NCBI GenBank assembly: GCA_003142815.1
Contig: PLNP01000024.1
Coordinates: 1-49,187, forward strand
Source of the DNA: Rhodanobacteraceae bacterium
GTDB taxonomy: Bacteria > Pseudomonadota > Gammaproteobacteria > Xanthomonadales > Rhodanobacteraceae
Direction: 5' to 3'
DNA length: 49,187 nucleotides
The notes under the pieces are model-generated. The model was not told where the DNA came from, ran no database searches, and saw only the letters and a program-made list of their open reading frames with translations. Below, one piece after another: positions 6,740-15,197 of this stretch; position 1 is the stretch's first letter; every line of letters starts with the position of its first letter. The translations under genes were made by a program, and so were the position numbers.

Positions 6740-9073
6740 GTGAAGCGAACGCGCGCTCTCACACTTCTTCTGCTCGGCACCTGGCTGCTCACACTTATCG
6801 CGATCGGCGCATTCGCGATCCACGGCTTGCGCATCAGCACCGATCTGCGCAGCTTCATGCCGCCGCCGCGGACCGCCGACCAGAAGCTGTTGATGGACCA
6901 GATCGGTGAAGGCCCGGGCTCGCGCCTGTTGCTGGTCGCGATCGAGGGATCAGCAGAAGCGGACCTCGCCGAGCTCAGCCGTGCACTCGCCGCAAAGCTG
7001 CGCGGCGACGCGCATTTCGAGCAAGTCATCAACGGTGCGTTCGACCCGGCGTCGCTCGGCGACCAATGGTTGCCCTACCGTTATCTGCTGTCGCCGACGC
7101 TCGACAGCCATACGTTCGACGCGACTTACCTGCGTGAGCAACTCGAACAACGAGTCGAGGATCTGGGCTCGCCTGCCGCGACCTTGTTGAAACCATTGCT
7201 GCCGCGCGACCCCACCCTGGAAACGCTCGCGCTCGCCGAGCGCTGGTCGCCGCCAAAGCCGCCGGCATTGCGTGATGGCGTCTGGTTCTCCTCGGAGGGC
7301 GTTGCGTTGCTGCTCGCCGAGACGCGTGGTGCGGGCTTCGATCCGACCACGCAAGGCGCCGCGATCGATGCCCTCGAAAACGCGTTCCATGCGTTGCCGA
7401 ATGCGAACGCCGCGAAACTCACGATCAGCGGTCCGGGATATTTCACCGTGCTGATCAATGCGAAGACGCGTGCTGAGGCCGATCGCATCGGTGCGGTCAG
7501 CACGATCGGTTTCGTTTTATTGCTGCTGCTCGCGTATCGCAGCGTCGCGTCCTTGCTGCTCGCGGTGCTGTCGGTCGCCAGCGGAGCGCTCGCAGGCGTT
7601 GCCGCGCTCGCGCTCGCATTCGGTTCGGCGCATGGGATCACGCTGGCGTTCGGCTTTACCCTGCTCGGCGTCGCCCAGGAATATCCGATCCGCCTGCTCA
7701 GCCACCGTCGCGCCGGTGAGGACGCGCTGACGAGCATCCGTGCGTTGTGGCCGCTGCTGGCGACCGCGATCGCGTCGGCGGCGATTGCCTACCTCGCGTT
7801 TTTCTTCTCCGGTGTTGCCGGTCTGCAGCAACTCGCGGTGTTCACGATCGCCGGCCTCGTCGTCGCCGGTTTGACCACGCGTTATCTGCTGCCGCGCGTG
7901 CTGCCGACGCGTTTTCGCGATGCGGCCGACACGCCCGGCCTCGCGAGCGCGGCGGCGTTCATCGACCGCTTGCCGCGGCCGCGCTGGCTGCCGTGGCTGC
8001 TGACCGCGCTTGCCTTGGTGGTGCTCTGGCGCGCGCCCGGGCCGATGTGGCAGAACGATCTCGCCGCATTGACGCCGGTGCCGCAAGACCTGTTGCTGCG
8101 CGACGCGAAGTTGCGTGGCGAACTCGGCGCGCCGGACGTGCGTTATCTGCTTGTCCTGCACGGCGCCGACGCAGATGCGGTGCTGCGCCTTTCCGAAGTG
8201 CTGCAGCCCGAGCTGGACACGCTGGTCAAGCAGGGCGCGCTCGACGCCGCCGAACTGCCGAGCCGCTATCTGCCGAGTCTCGCCACGCAGCGTGCGCGCC
8301 AGGCGAAACTGCCCGATCGCGCGACGCTCGAAGTCGCGCTCAGCGACGCCAGCAGCGACCAGCCGTTTCGGGAAGGTCTGTTCACGCCGTTTCTCGGCGA
8401 CGTCGAGGTCGCGCGCAAGCTGCCCTTGCTGACGCCGACCGAGTTCGCACGCTCGCCGCTCGGCGCGCGTCTCGCCTCGATGCTGGTCAAGCAGGGCGAT
8501 GGCTGGCTCGGACTTGCGACGTTGTCGGGGGTGCACGATGCGGCTGCGCTCAGCGCATTCACCGAATCGCCGCACGGACAAGCGAGCCTGCTCGATCTCA
8601 AGGCGGCTTCCGAATCGCTGGTCGTCGCGTACCGCGAACGCATCCTGCGTGCGCTGGGCGTGGCGCTCGGTCTGCTCGCACTGACCGTCGTGATTGCGTT
8701 GCGCAGTCTGCGCCGCGCCTGGCATGTGCTCGCGCCGATGTCGCTGGCGACCTTGCTCGTGCTGGTCGTCGAGCGCGCGAGCGGCATTTCGCTGTCGTTG
8801 TTCCATCTGGTCGCGCTGACCCTCGCCGCGGGTCTTGGTCTGCACTACGCATTGTTCTTCGAGCGCCCGGTCGCCGACGCCGCAGAAGGCCGCCGCACGT
8901 TGCATGCGACGACCGTCTGCGTGCTCTCCGCGTTGCTCGTGTTCGGCATGCAGGCGTGGTCGTCGCTGCCGGTGCTGCGCGCGATCGGCCTCACCGTCGC
9001 ACTCGGCGTCGGCTTCCACTTTTGCCTGTCCATCCTGATGGCACGCGAGCGCAAAGACGGTAGCGAGGGATGA
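6740..9073 (+). CDS. MMPL/RND-family exporter of the aryl polyene locus (ApeM-like)
   Basis: A 777-residue inner-membrane transporter with the two-fold RND layout: helix 1 at about residues 7-27, a large periplasmic loop (30-240), a bundle of helices at about 250-390, a helix near 415-430, a second periplasmic loop (435-625), and a second bundle at about 630-765. It is the short MMPL form (COG4258-like) found in xanthomonadin and APE clusters, thought to extrude the pigment lipid toward the LolA-like carrier. The GTG start is supported by the immediate KRTRALTLLLLGTWLL signal-anchor; no ATG start is available near it. A 94-base palindrome separates it from the next pigment gene. The antisense frame is also long and open, a result of high GC3 rather than a second gene. 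Confidence 0.88.
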   Translation: MKRTRALTLLLLGTWLLTLIAIGAFAIHGLRISTDLRSFMPPPRTADQKLLMDQIGEGPGSRLLLVAIEGSAEADLAELSRALAAKLRGDAHFEQVINGAFDPASLGDQWLPYRYLLSPTLDSHTFDATYLREQLEQRVEDLGSPAATLLKPLLPRDPTLETLALAERWSPPKPPALRDGVWFSSEGVALLLAETRGAGFDPTTQGAAIDALENAFHALPNANAAKLTISGPGYFTVLINAKTRAEADRIGAVSTIGFVLLLLLAYRSVASLLLAVLSVASGALAGVAALALAFGSAHGITLAFGFTLLGVAQEYPIRLLSHRRAGEDALTSIRALWPLLATAIASAAIAYLAFFFSGVAGLQQLAVFTIAGLVVAGLTTRYLLPRVLPTRFRDAADTPGLASAAAFIDRLPRPRWLPWLLTALALVVLWRAPGPMWQNDLAALTPVPQDLLLRDAKLRGELGAPDVRYLLVLHGADADAVLRLSEVLQPELDTLVKQGALDAAELPSRYLPSLATQRARQAKLPDRATLEVALSDASSDQPFREGLFTPFLGDVEVARKLPLLTPTEFARSPLGARLASMLVKQGDGWLGLATLSGVHDAAALSAFTESPHGQASLLDLKAASESLVVAYRERILRALGVALGLLALTVVIALRSLRRAWHVLAPMSLATLLVLVVERASGISLSLFHLVALTLAAGLGLHYALFFERPVADAAEGRRTLHATTVCVLSALLVFGMQAWSSLPVLRAIGLTVALGVGFHFCLSILMARERKDGSEG

Positions 9074-9090
9074 ATGGCATTCGCAGAAAT

Positions 9091-9184
9091 GTAGGGTGGG
9101 CCGCAGCGCCGCAGGCGCGAGTCCCACCATCCTCGCGCCCACGCTCGGTGGGACTCGCCGCTGCGCGGCTGCGGCCCACCCTAC
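9091..9184. repeat. 94-base near-perfect palindrome
   Basis: The left arm gtagggtgggccgcag.. and right arm ..ctgcggcccaccctac are complementary over most of about 38 bases each, with a short centre around 9129-9146. It sits 17 bases after the exporter stop and ends 25 bases before the next start. In RNA it would form a long stable stem within the pigment transcript. Confidence 0.85.
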
Positions 9185-9209
9185 GGGGCGAGCGCGGAGG
9201 TCACGACTG

Positions 9210-9680
9210 ATGCTGTCCAAGTCGGATTGGTCCTCGCTGATTCCGCACCAAGGCGCGATGTGCCTGCTCGATACGGTCGTCGAGTGGGACGATGCACGCA
9301 TCCATGCGCGCAGCGATTCACATCGCCGTCTCGACAATCCTCTGCGCAGCGATGGCATGTTGCGCGCTCTGCATCTGTGCGAATACGGCGGGCAGGCGAT
9401 GGCGGTGCATGGCGGCCTCAGCGCGCGCGCGGCGGGTGGAAAAGCCGCGCCCGGATTACTCGTATCGCTGCGCGCAGTCGAGCTCAATGTCGCACGCATC
9501 GACGATCTGCCCGATGCACTCGACGTGTATGCCGAACGTCTGCTCGATGGCGGGAACAGCTGGCAATACGCGTTCCGCGTCGAACATCGTGGCGTGCCCC
9601 TGGCGAGCGGCCGTGCCGTAGTGATGATGGCTGATGAGCATCTACGCCGCAGCACATCCGGGCAGTGCGGGCCACACTGA
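9210..9680 (+). CDS. Second 3-hydroxyacyl-ACP dehydratase (ApeP-like)
   Basis: A 156-residue hotdog-type protein whose N-terminal motif LIPHQGAMCLLDTVVEWDD matches the ApeP/XanG-type dehydratase signature (hydrophobic-PHxGxMxLLD), and RAVELNVARIDDLPDALDVYAERL is the usual second strand region. GGAGG lies 9 bases before the ATG, deciding the start over upstream in-frame codons inside the palindrome. In APE loci this subunit works with the small ApeI-type dehydratase. It is usually followed directly by ketoreductase and ketosynthase genes; here the ketoreductase is 4.5 kb away. Confidence 0.82.
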   Translation: MLSKSDWSSLIPHQGAMCLLDTVVEWDDARIHARSDSHRRLDNPLRSDGMLRALHLCEYGGQAMAVHGGLSARAAGGKAAPGLLVSLRAVELNVARIDDLPDALDVYAERLLDGGNSWQYAFRVEHRGVPLASGRAVVMMADEHLRRSTSGQCGPH

Positions 9681-9975
9681 AATCTGCGCGGTTCGGAAGC
9701 AGCCATGGGGGCGGTGATCAGGGTCGACGTAGCCACGGATCGAAGTGATCGCGCTTCAATGGCTGCAATCGGCCAATGGCCGATATTCATGGCGAAGGTT
9801 TGAGGCTTGCTCGTTGGGAAGCCTGCAGCGCTGCGGTCAGCAGCACCTCGCTTGCGAACACATCCCGGCCCTCGGCTGTAGCGGCCGGCCCGACAAATCG
9901 CACCCTTGAACATTTTCGCTGACATCCCCCTGTCCACCGGGGAGGGAGTCGAGGCAGAACATTTGCGGGATGGGC
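9681..9975. other. Intergenic region between convergent genes
   Basis: 295 bases with no supported gene. A 17-base perfect palindrome, atcggccaatggccgat, lies at 9768-9784 but lacks a T run, so I do not call it a terminator. Confidence 0.4.
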
Positions 9976-11859
9976 CTAAAGTTCCACCTCCACGCGGTTG
10001 CGGCCGTTGTTCTTGGCCCGATAAAGGGCCACATCGGCGCGTCGCACCAGCGCTTTCGTGCTGTCCGTCGGCTTGAGCTGGGTCACGCCGACACTGATCG
10101 ACACGTTGAGGCCGGCAGCCAGATCGTCCAGGTTCAGTGCGGCAACGCTGGCACGCAGACGCTCGGCGATCTGCACCCCGGCATCGAGCTGACTGTCTGG
10201 CAGGACTACCAGGAACTCCTCGCCACCGATCCGGCCGAGCTGATCGAATTGACGCAGCATCGCCTGGCAGGCATTGGTCACGCGTACCAGAGTCTGGTCG
10301 CCGACATCGTGACCATAATTGTCATTGATGCGCTTGAAATGGTCGATGTCGAACGTGAGGATGGCCATGTCGCGACCTTCCGCACGCGCCTGCCGGATCT
10401 CCCTGTTGGTCGCGTGCTCGACGCGCCGACGGTTGGCGACACCGGTCAACGGATCGGTCATCGCCAGCGTGTTCAGCAGCCGCATCCTGTGGAACTGGCG
10501 CAACGTGAACCAGAGCAGCAGGAGCAGCAGCGAACCCAGCAGGATCGCCAGGCCCTGCCATTGACGGATCCGTTCCAGCGCGGCCAGCTCCTGTTCCTTC
10601 AATGTCTGGTCGGCAGCAAGCCGACGGTACTCCAGATCACGCCGCGCGCTGTCGAATTGATAGCTCATCGGCACGATGTATTGGGCCCTGGATTTGCTCG
10701 CCAGCGCTTCCCTGGCTGTGAGCGTGCGTTTCAGGTCCGCGAGTGCAGCGTCCGGCTTGCCCAGCGTTTCATAACTTTCTGCACGTGCGGCATACAGCTG
10801 TGCCAGATAACGCAGGTTGTTGCTCGGCGTGAGCAATTTTTCGGCGGCGTCAAAATCCTTCAGCGCGTCCGCATGCTGGCCCAGGCCAGCGTGGGCGATG
10901 CCGTATTGCAGGCGGTTCATGCCCGCGTTGGAGACATCAGCCACTGCCGCTTGCTCGACTTCGGCCTGACCCAACGCATCGATGGCCTGCCGGTATTTTT
11001 TTTCGACGTTGTACGCCTGCGCCTGTCCCAGTAGCGCAGCGCCGGCGCTGGCCCGGTCGTCCATTTGTCTGGACAGCTCCAACGCGCGCTGTAGTGGCGC
11101 ATGGGCGTGCGCCGCATCGTTGTCTTCAAAGGCCAGAAAACCAAGCTGCATATTGATGTTGAGCAAGGCGTCGGTGTCGCCGCGGCGCGTCGCAAACGCC
11201 TTGGATTGTTCGAGATAGTCACGTGCCTTCTCGAATTCGCCCAGCCGCCGGTAGGTCGTGGCGATATTGATCAGGTTGAGTCCGCCCACTGCTGTCTTGC
11301 CAGCGCTGTCATAGGACCGTTGCGCCTCCAGGAAATCCAGCAACGCCTTGGCCTGCTCGCCGAGCAACGATTGCACGTCGCCGCGCGCGGTGAGGCCGTC
11401 GCCCAGCAGGCGGGCGTTCTCCAGATGTCGGGCCAACTCGATGCCGGCGTCGTAGTCGGCAAGTGCGTCACTCGGCGTGCTCAACATCTCGCGGTACTGG
11501 CCACGGCAAAAATGAAAATTCGCCTCCGCCTCCGGATCACCACTGCGTCCAGCGTCCTGCAGTCCCTGCACGGCATAGGCAAAACCAGCCATTGCGTCAT
11601 TCGAAAACGCCAGGTAACAATTCAGATACCGGTAGCGCAGGCCACGCGCCTCGTCATCGGGCGGCAGCAGCGCATGCAGGCGAGCCAGTATGGTTTCGGT
11701 CTCCGCCGCACTGGCCAGGGCAATATCACGGTTGTCCAGCTGGTCAGCGAGGTGATCGAAGTCGGCAATGGAAGGTAGTGGCGGGGCGGCCAGGCAGAGC
11801 AAGCGCGCAAACGCGAGACCCAGCCCAACAAGCAACGACAGCGAACGGTTTCCAGACAA
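9976..11859 (-). CDS. Membrane-bound diguanylate cyclase with periplasmic TPR sensor
   Basis: A 627-residue protein. A signal peptide (SLSLLVGLGLAFARLLCLAA) leads into a long alpha-helical region of tetratricopeptide-like repeats (about residues 60-410), one membrane helix (GLAILLGSLLLLLLWFTL, about 430-450) and a C-terminal GGDEF domain. The catalytic motif reads GGEEF (residues 545-549), and an RxxD product-inhibition site (RQFD, 536-539) sits exactly five residues before it, so the cyclase should make c-di-GMP and be feedback inhibited. The layout places the TPR region in the periplasm as the sensor. The start is a TTG at 11859 with AGGAGG six bases upstream; an earlier TTG in frame lies in the ribosome site itself. 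It is unrelated to the pigment genes on either side. Confidence 0.88.
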   Translation of the reverse strand: MSGNRSLSLLVGLGLAFARLLCLAAPPLPSIADFDHLADQLDNRDIALASAAETETILARLHALLPPDDEARGLRYRYLNCYLAFSNDAMAGFAYAVQGLQDAGRSGDPEAEANFHFCRGQYREMLSTPSDALADYDAGIELARHLENARLLGDGLTARGDVQSLLGEQAKALLDFLEAQRSYDSAGKTAVGGLNLINIATTYRRLGEFEKARDYLEQSKAFATRRGDTDALLNINMQLGFLAFEDNDAAHAHAPLQRALELSRQMDDRASAGAALLGQAQAYNVEKKYRQAIDALGQAEVEQAAVADVSNAGMNRLQYGIAHAGLGQHADALKDFDAAEKLLTPSNNLRYLAQLYAARAESYETLGKPDAALADLKRTLTAREALASKSRAQYIVPMSYQFDSARRDLEYRRLAADQTLKEQELAALERIRQWQGLAILLGSLLLLLLWFTLRQFHRMRLLNTLAMTDPLTGVANRRRVEHATNREIRQARAEGRDMAILTFDIDHFKRINDNYGHDVGDQTLVRVTNACQAMLRQFDQLGRIGGEEFLVVLPDSQLDAGVQIAERLRASVAALNLDDLAAGLNVSISVGVTQLKPTDSTKALVRRADVALYRAKNNGRNRVEVEL

Positions 11860-12078
11860 GCGTTCCCTCCTCAAGGTTGGCTGCCATCAGGCCGGATGCC
11901 AGATGGCGGCCGGCGGGTCATTAGGCTATCCACCGATCTGTAGCAAGAATCGTGCGCAGCGAGTCAAAACGACAGGGCTTGTCTGGCCGCCGACTCATGG
12001 CGTGGTCGCCCGACACCCGCTCAGGGGAACTGCGGCGGAGGAATTATCCGGCTCAGCGCCCCTTGTTCAAGTGGTCGA
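11860..12078. other. Intergenic region upstream of the GGDEF gene
   Basis: About 220 bases between two minus-strand genes, with the AGGAGG ribosome site of the cyclase at its left edge. No gene, hairpin terminator or promoter that I can defend. Confidence 0.4.
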
Positions 12079-13056
12079 TCACACGACCAGCACCACCTTG
12101 CCTGTGTGCTGCCCGCTTTCGAGAAACGCATGCGCGTCTGCGGCCTGCGCCAGCGGAAACGTACGATCGACGATCGCGCGCACGCGGCCGTCCGCGATCC
12201 ACGGCCAGACCACGCGCTCGATCTCAGCGGCGAGGCGCGCCTTCTCGTCCGCGCTGCGCGGGCGCAAGGTCGAGCCGGTGATCACCGCGCGCTTGCGCAT
12301 CACCGCCATCACCGGCACCTGCAGCACCGGCCCGCCGAGCGCGGCGATGTAGACGATGCGGCCGCCCGGATTGAGCGCGTCCAACGTCGCCTCGAACACC
12401 GGCGCGCCGGCCATGTCGAGCGCGACGTCGATGCCGCCGGCATCCTTCGCGATCGCACCGAAATCCTGCGTCGTCGTGTTGACCGCGATGTCGGCACCGA
12501 GCGCACGCGCCTGCGCGGCCTTGTCTGCGCTGCGCGCCGTCGCCAGCACCTGCGCGCCGGCTGCCTTCGCCATCTGGATCGCGGCGACACCGATGCCGGA
12601 GGTCGCGCCATGCAGCAGCAATCGTTCGCCTGCCTTTAGCGCGCCGTGTTCGAACACGTTCGCGTAGACCGTGAATACCGTCTCCGGCAATGCCGCGGCG
12701 TGGATGAAATCGAGCCCGTTCGGGATCGGCAGTGCGTGCCGCGCATCGGCGACCGCGTACTCCGCATAACCGCCGCCGCCGACCAGCGCACAGACACGAT
12801 CGCCGACGCGCCAGCGACCCGCCGCCACCACGATCTCGCCCGCGACCTCAAGCCCGAGTGTCTCCGGCGCACCCGGCGGCGGCGGATAGTCGCCCGCGCG
12901 CTGCAGCAGGTCGGGCCGGTTGACGCCTGCGGCGTGGATGCGGATCAGCACCTCGCCCGGCTTTGGAACGGGCCGCGGTACCTGCACCGCGTGCAAGGCA
13001 TCGGCGGCCCCCCTGCCGTTGCGGATCGCGATTGCGGTCATTGTGGTGGTGGGCAT
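12079..13056 (-). CDS. NAD(P)H-quinone oxidoreductase, zinc-free MDR family (QOR/PIG3 type)
   Basis: A 325-residue medium-chain reductase. The N-terminal GroES-like half carries PGEVLIRIHAAGVNRPDLLQR and GLEVAGEI; the Rossmann half carries LLLHGATSGIGVAAIQMAKA (the AxxGxxG NADPH loop) and ADIAVNT. The catalytic-zinc cysteine and histidine of alcohol dehydrogenases are absent, as in quinone oxidoreductases and the PIG3 group. It is a soluble cytosolic enzyme reducing quinones or enones with NADPH; the natural substrate is unknown. The ATG at 13056 has GGAG about 9 bases upstream; an alternative ATG five codons later is possible. It is one of the unrelated genes between the two halves of the pigment locus. 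Confidence 0.88.
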   Translation of the reverse strand: MPTTTMTAIAIRNGRGAADALHAVQVPRPVPKPGEVLIRIHAAGVNRPDLLQRAGDYPPPPGAPETLGLEVAGEIVVAAGRWRVGDRVCALVGGGGYAEYAVADARHALPIPNGLDFIHAAALPETVFTVYANVFEHGALKAGERLLLHGATSGIGVAAIQMAKAAGAQVLATARSADKAAQARALGADIAVNTTTQDFGAIAKDAGGIDVALDMAGAPVFEATLDALNPGGRIVYIAALGGPVLQVPVMAVMRKRAVITGSTLRPRSADEKARLAAEIERVVWPWIADGRVRAIVDRTFPLAQAADAHAFLESGQHTGKVVLVV

Positions 13057-13474
13057 GGATGCAGTCTCCGGGTCGGAACGGGGCGCAGCTTGCACGCCAG
13101 CGGCTGAAGGGTACGGTAAGCGTATGCCGCCCCGGCGCCCGCGAACGCGGCTGTGCACGTGATCGTCGATACGCCCCTTGACAAAAGGGACTCTGCCCCC
13201 TCTGTTGATCGCCTTTCACCAACTGTCAGTTGCCGGAGGGGCAGCGGGCGTTCTTGCAGGCGAAGCGGCAGGCGGATGCTGTGTTGCGGGAGCGGATCAA
13301 GGAACTGCAGCGCGGGTAGAGCAGAGATGAAAAGGTACTCTGATCCTGCTTTTGCCTGTTTTCGACACCTGTTTTCGCAATCAACGGAATTCGACATTTA
13401 AATCGCGTGCCCAGTCGATGTAAATTAGTCGCGGTCCGGAATGACTTTTTTCAGCCCGAAAGCGTCCCCCGGGG
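13057..13474. other. Composite intergenic region with a short direct repeat and gene debris
   Basis: About 420 bases. The phrase aaaaggNactctgNNcc occurs twice, at 13183-13199 and 13330-13346, as direct repeats flanking about 130 bases. Between them the plus strand encodes a short coding-like tail (AFLQAKRQADAVLRERIKEL, stop at 13317-13319), which looks like the C-terminus of a lost gene. From about 13330 the DNA becomes clearly AT-richer than its surroundings. Confidence 0.4.
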
Positions 13475-13828
13475 TTATCGATGCAGCCTTCGATGGCAAT
13501 TGGAGCAAACCATATCCAATTCTGAAATAAGAACTTCTGCTGCGTCGGTTGACTTAGAAATAGGTGTGCTGTGGTGGGCCTCAATGAAATCTTGGTCGCG
13601 GGTTCCGTACCGCACGGCGAATTCGAACCCGCAGCCCTCACAAAATAGTCGGCCATGCTTCTTTTGAAACTCGCGCTTCGCCTCCCGTACGAGCGCCTGG
13701 TTGCGTTCTGTCCTAACGTGAGTTACCAATTTTTTACTACCTTCAATAAAGCGCCGCTTCGGCAAATTGTCGCGCTGATGCCGAGGGTGCAGGGCGCAGA
13801 CCGAGCTCGACAAGATTGCGCGCCTCAT
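13475..13828 (-). pseudogene. HNH endonuclease, N-terminally truncated (McrA-like HNH domain)
   Basis: The frame encodes LVTHVRTERNQALVREAKR.., then LFCEGCGFEF, FIEAHHSTPI and a final CHRRLHR. This is the zinc-finger HNH domain of restriction-like nucleases, with the metal-binding His pair (EAHH) and both CxxC knuckles present. Homologous sequence begins only near PKRRFIEGSKKLV; the 20-odd residues before it do not look like the family, and whole proteins of this kind are normally much longer. The ATG at 13828 overlaps the stop of the truncated VOC gene, an overlap likely created by the junction. The DNA is much AT-richer than its neighbours, with different codon use, so it was probably acquired by transfer. 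A short active nuclease is possible but I favour a remnant. Confidence 0.6.
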
Positions 13829-14151
13829 CCAACCAAGGGGATGGTGGGATTTTTCTTGACGCCGCGGGCGGTGAATGCGGCGTGGTCGCGCCGAAAATCG
13901 TCGGTGTGCAGGAACAGGAACACGTGGCCACCGGTCTGGTCGCCGACGCGTTCGAGCTGCGCCGGCGTTGCCGCGCGCGCGAGCAGCAGACGGGTTCCGT
14001 GCGATCCGGGCGGCGCGACCAGCACCCAGCGTTTGCCGTCGCCGAGCGCGCTGTCCTCGGCCAGCTCAAAGCCGAGCACCTGGGTGTAGTACGCGATCGC
14101 CTCGTCGTAGTCGGGGACCACGGGCGCGACCGCACCGAAGAACTGCGGCAT
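13825..14151 (-). pseudogene. VOC (glyoxalase/bleomycin-resistance fold) protein, 3'-truncated
   Basis: A 108-residue frame starting MPQFFGAVAPVVPDYDEAIAYY, the typical first beta-alpha-beta unit of the vicinal-oxygen-chelate fold, followed by FELAEDSALGDGKRWVLVAPPGSHGTRLLLARA and HVFLFLHTDDF. Members of this subgroup normally continue about 25 residues with a GTVAVFxDPxGNRWDL-type closing segment, which also carries a metal-ligand glutamate. Here the frame ends at PTIPLVG, exactly where the AT-rich HNH fragment starts. The gene therefore seems to have lost its 3' end when foreign DNA joined. It is divergent from the ketoreductase gene. Confidence 0.65.
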
Positions 14152-14242
14152 GGCATTGCCTCGCTGCGTCGATGCGGCAGGCTACGCAAGTGCCGCCAAA
14201 GTCGCCATCATTGCCTTTCCCGAAACTGCGGAACATCACACC

Positions 14243-14971
14243 ATGGCGAATCCACGGCGCGCACTGATCACCGGCGGCAGCGGCGATATCGGGGGCGCGA
14301 TCGCACGCGCATTGGCCGCGGACGGCTGCGAGGTGCTGGTACATGCGAACGCGGGGCTCGATCGTGCGCAGGCGGTCGTCGCCGCGATCGAAGCGGCCGG
14401 CGGGCGTGCGGGGGCGATCGCATTCGACCTGACCAATGCGGCCGCGACGCGTGCGGCGCTGGAACGCGCACTCGAAGCCGGGCCGATCCAGGTGCTGGTG
14501 CACAACGCCGGCATCCACGATGACGCACCGCTCGCCGGCATGCGCGAGGACCAATGGCGGCGCGTGATCGACGTGTCGCTCAACGGGTTCTTCCACGTGA
14601 CCCAGCCATTGCTGCTGCCGATGGCGCGCACGCGCTGGGGGCGTATCGTCAGCGTGTCGTCGGTCGCGGCAACGATGGGCAACCGTGGTCAGGTGAACTA
14701 CGCGGCCGCGAAATCCGCGTTGCATGGTGCGAGCAGATCGCTGGCGCGTGAAATGGCTTCGCGTGGGATCAGCGTCAACGTCGTCGCGCCGGGCGTGATC
14801 GCCGGGCGCATGGCGGCCGACACGTTCGACGACGCGCAGATCAAGGCGATGGTCCCGGCCGGACGCACCGGTACGCCGGACGAAGTTGCAGCCGTCGTCC
14901 GCTTTCTCTGTTCGGATGCGGCGGCTTATGTCAATGGCCAAGTCATCGGCGTCAACGGCGGCATGGCCTGA
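14243..14971 (+). CDS. 3-oxoacyl-ACP reductase, FabG/ApeQ-type (SDR family)
   Basis: A 242-residue short-chain dehydrogenase. The cofactor motif TGGSGDIG is at residues 10-17, NAG at 88-90, and the catalytic set Ser140, Tyr153, Lys157 lies in SVSSVAATMGNRGQVNYAAAKSAL, the FabG spacing. In aryl polyene loci this enzyme reduces the 3-ketoacyl-ACP before dehydration. It stands alone on the plus strand, divergent from the broken VOC gene, with the rest of the pigment genes before 9.7 kb and on the other strand after 15.2 kb. The ATG at 14243 is chosen because the Rossmann strand begins right after it; the frame stays open about 90 bases upstream. The ribosome site is weak (GGAA). Confidence 0.85.
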   Translation: MANPRRALITGGSGDIGGAIARALAADGCEVLVHANAGLDRAQAVVAAIEAAGGRAGAIAFDLTNAAATRAALERALEAGPIQVLVHNAGIHDDAPLAGMREDQWRRVIDVSLNGFFHVTQPLLLPMARTRWGRIVSVSSVAATMGNRGQVNYAAAKSALHGASRSLAREMASRGISVNVVAPGVIAGRMAADTFDDAQIKAMVPAGRTGTPDEVAAVVRFLCSDAAAYVNGQVIGVNGGMA

Positions 14972-14996
14972 CTTCGCGCACGATCGATCTGGCCAG

Positions 14997-15155
14997 ATTG
15001 CATCGGCTGGCAGCTTCCGTGGGGAGCGCGGCGCGTTCGCGGGCTTCAAGGGTTCGTGCTCGGTGCTCGGGCACACCGTGAAGGCACTCGGCAGCGACAT
15101 TGCCGATTGGCTGGTCAAGCCGAGCGAGGACGCCGATCTCGGCGACCTGAAGTAG
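14997..15155 (+). pseudogene. C-terminal coding remnant of an unrecognised gene
   Basis: The plus strand encodes GSFRGERGAFAGFKGSC, then a helix-like VKALGSDIADWL and a stop at 15153-15155. Third codon positions are almost all G or C, as in the real genes around it. No start codon or ribosome site fits, and the frame is closed or noncoding-like further up. I do not recognise the family. It lies between the ketoreductase and the convergent halogenase gene, so it may be the tail of a lost pigment-locus gene. Confidence 0.35.
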
Positions 15156-15197
15156 GCCGATCGCGGCGGCATGGCGCAGCGACCATGCCGCCCCGAC

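Noticed and set aside
7517-9937. Long open minus-strand frame (806 codons) opposite the MMPL exporter gene
   Set aside because: It is antisense to a well-supported exporter; composition is Arg/Gln/His-rich without domains, a product of G/C-rich third codon positions.
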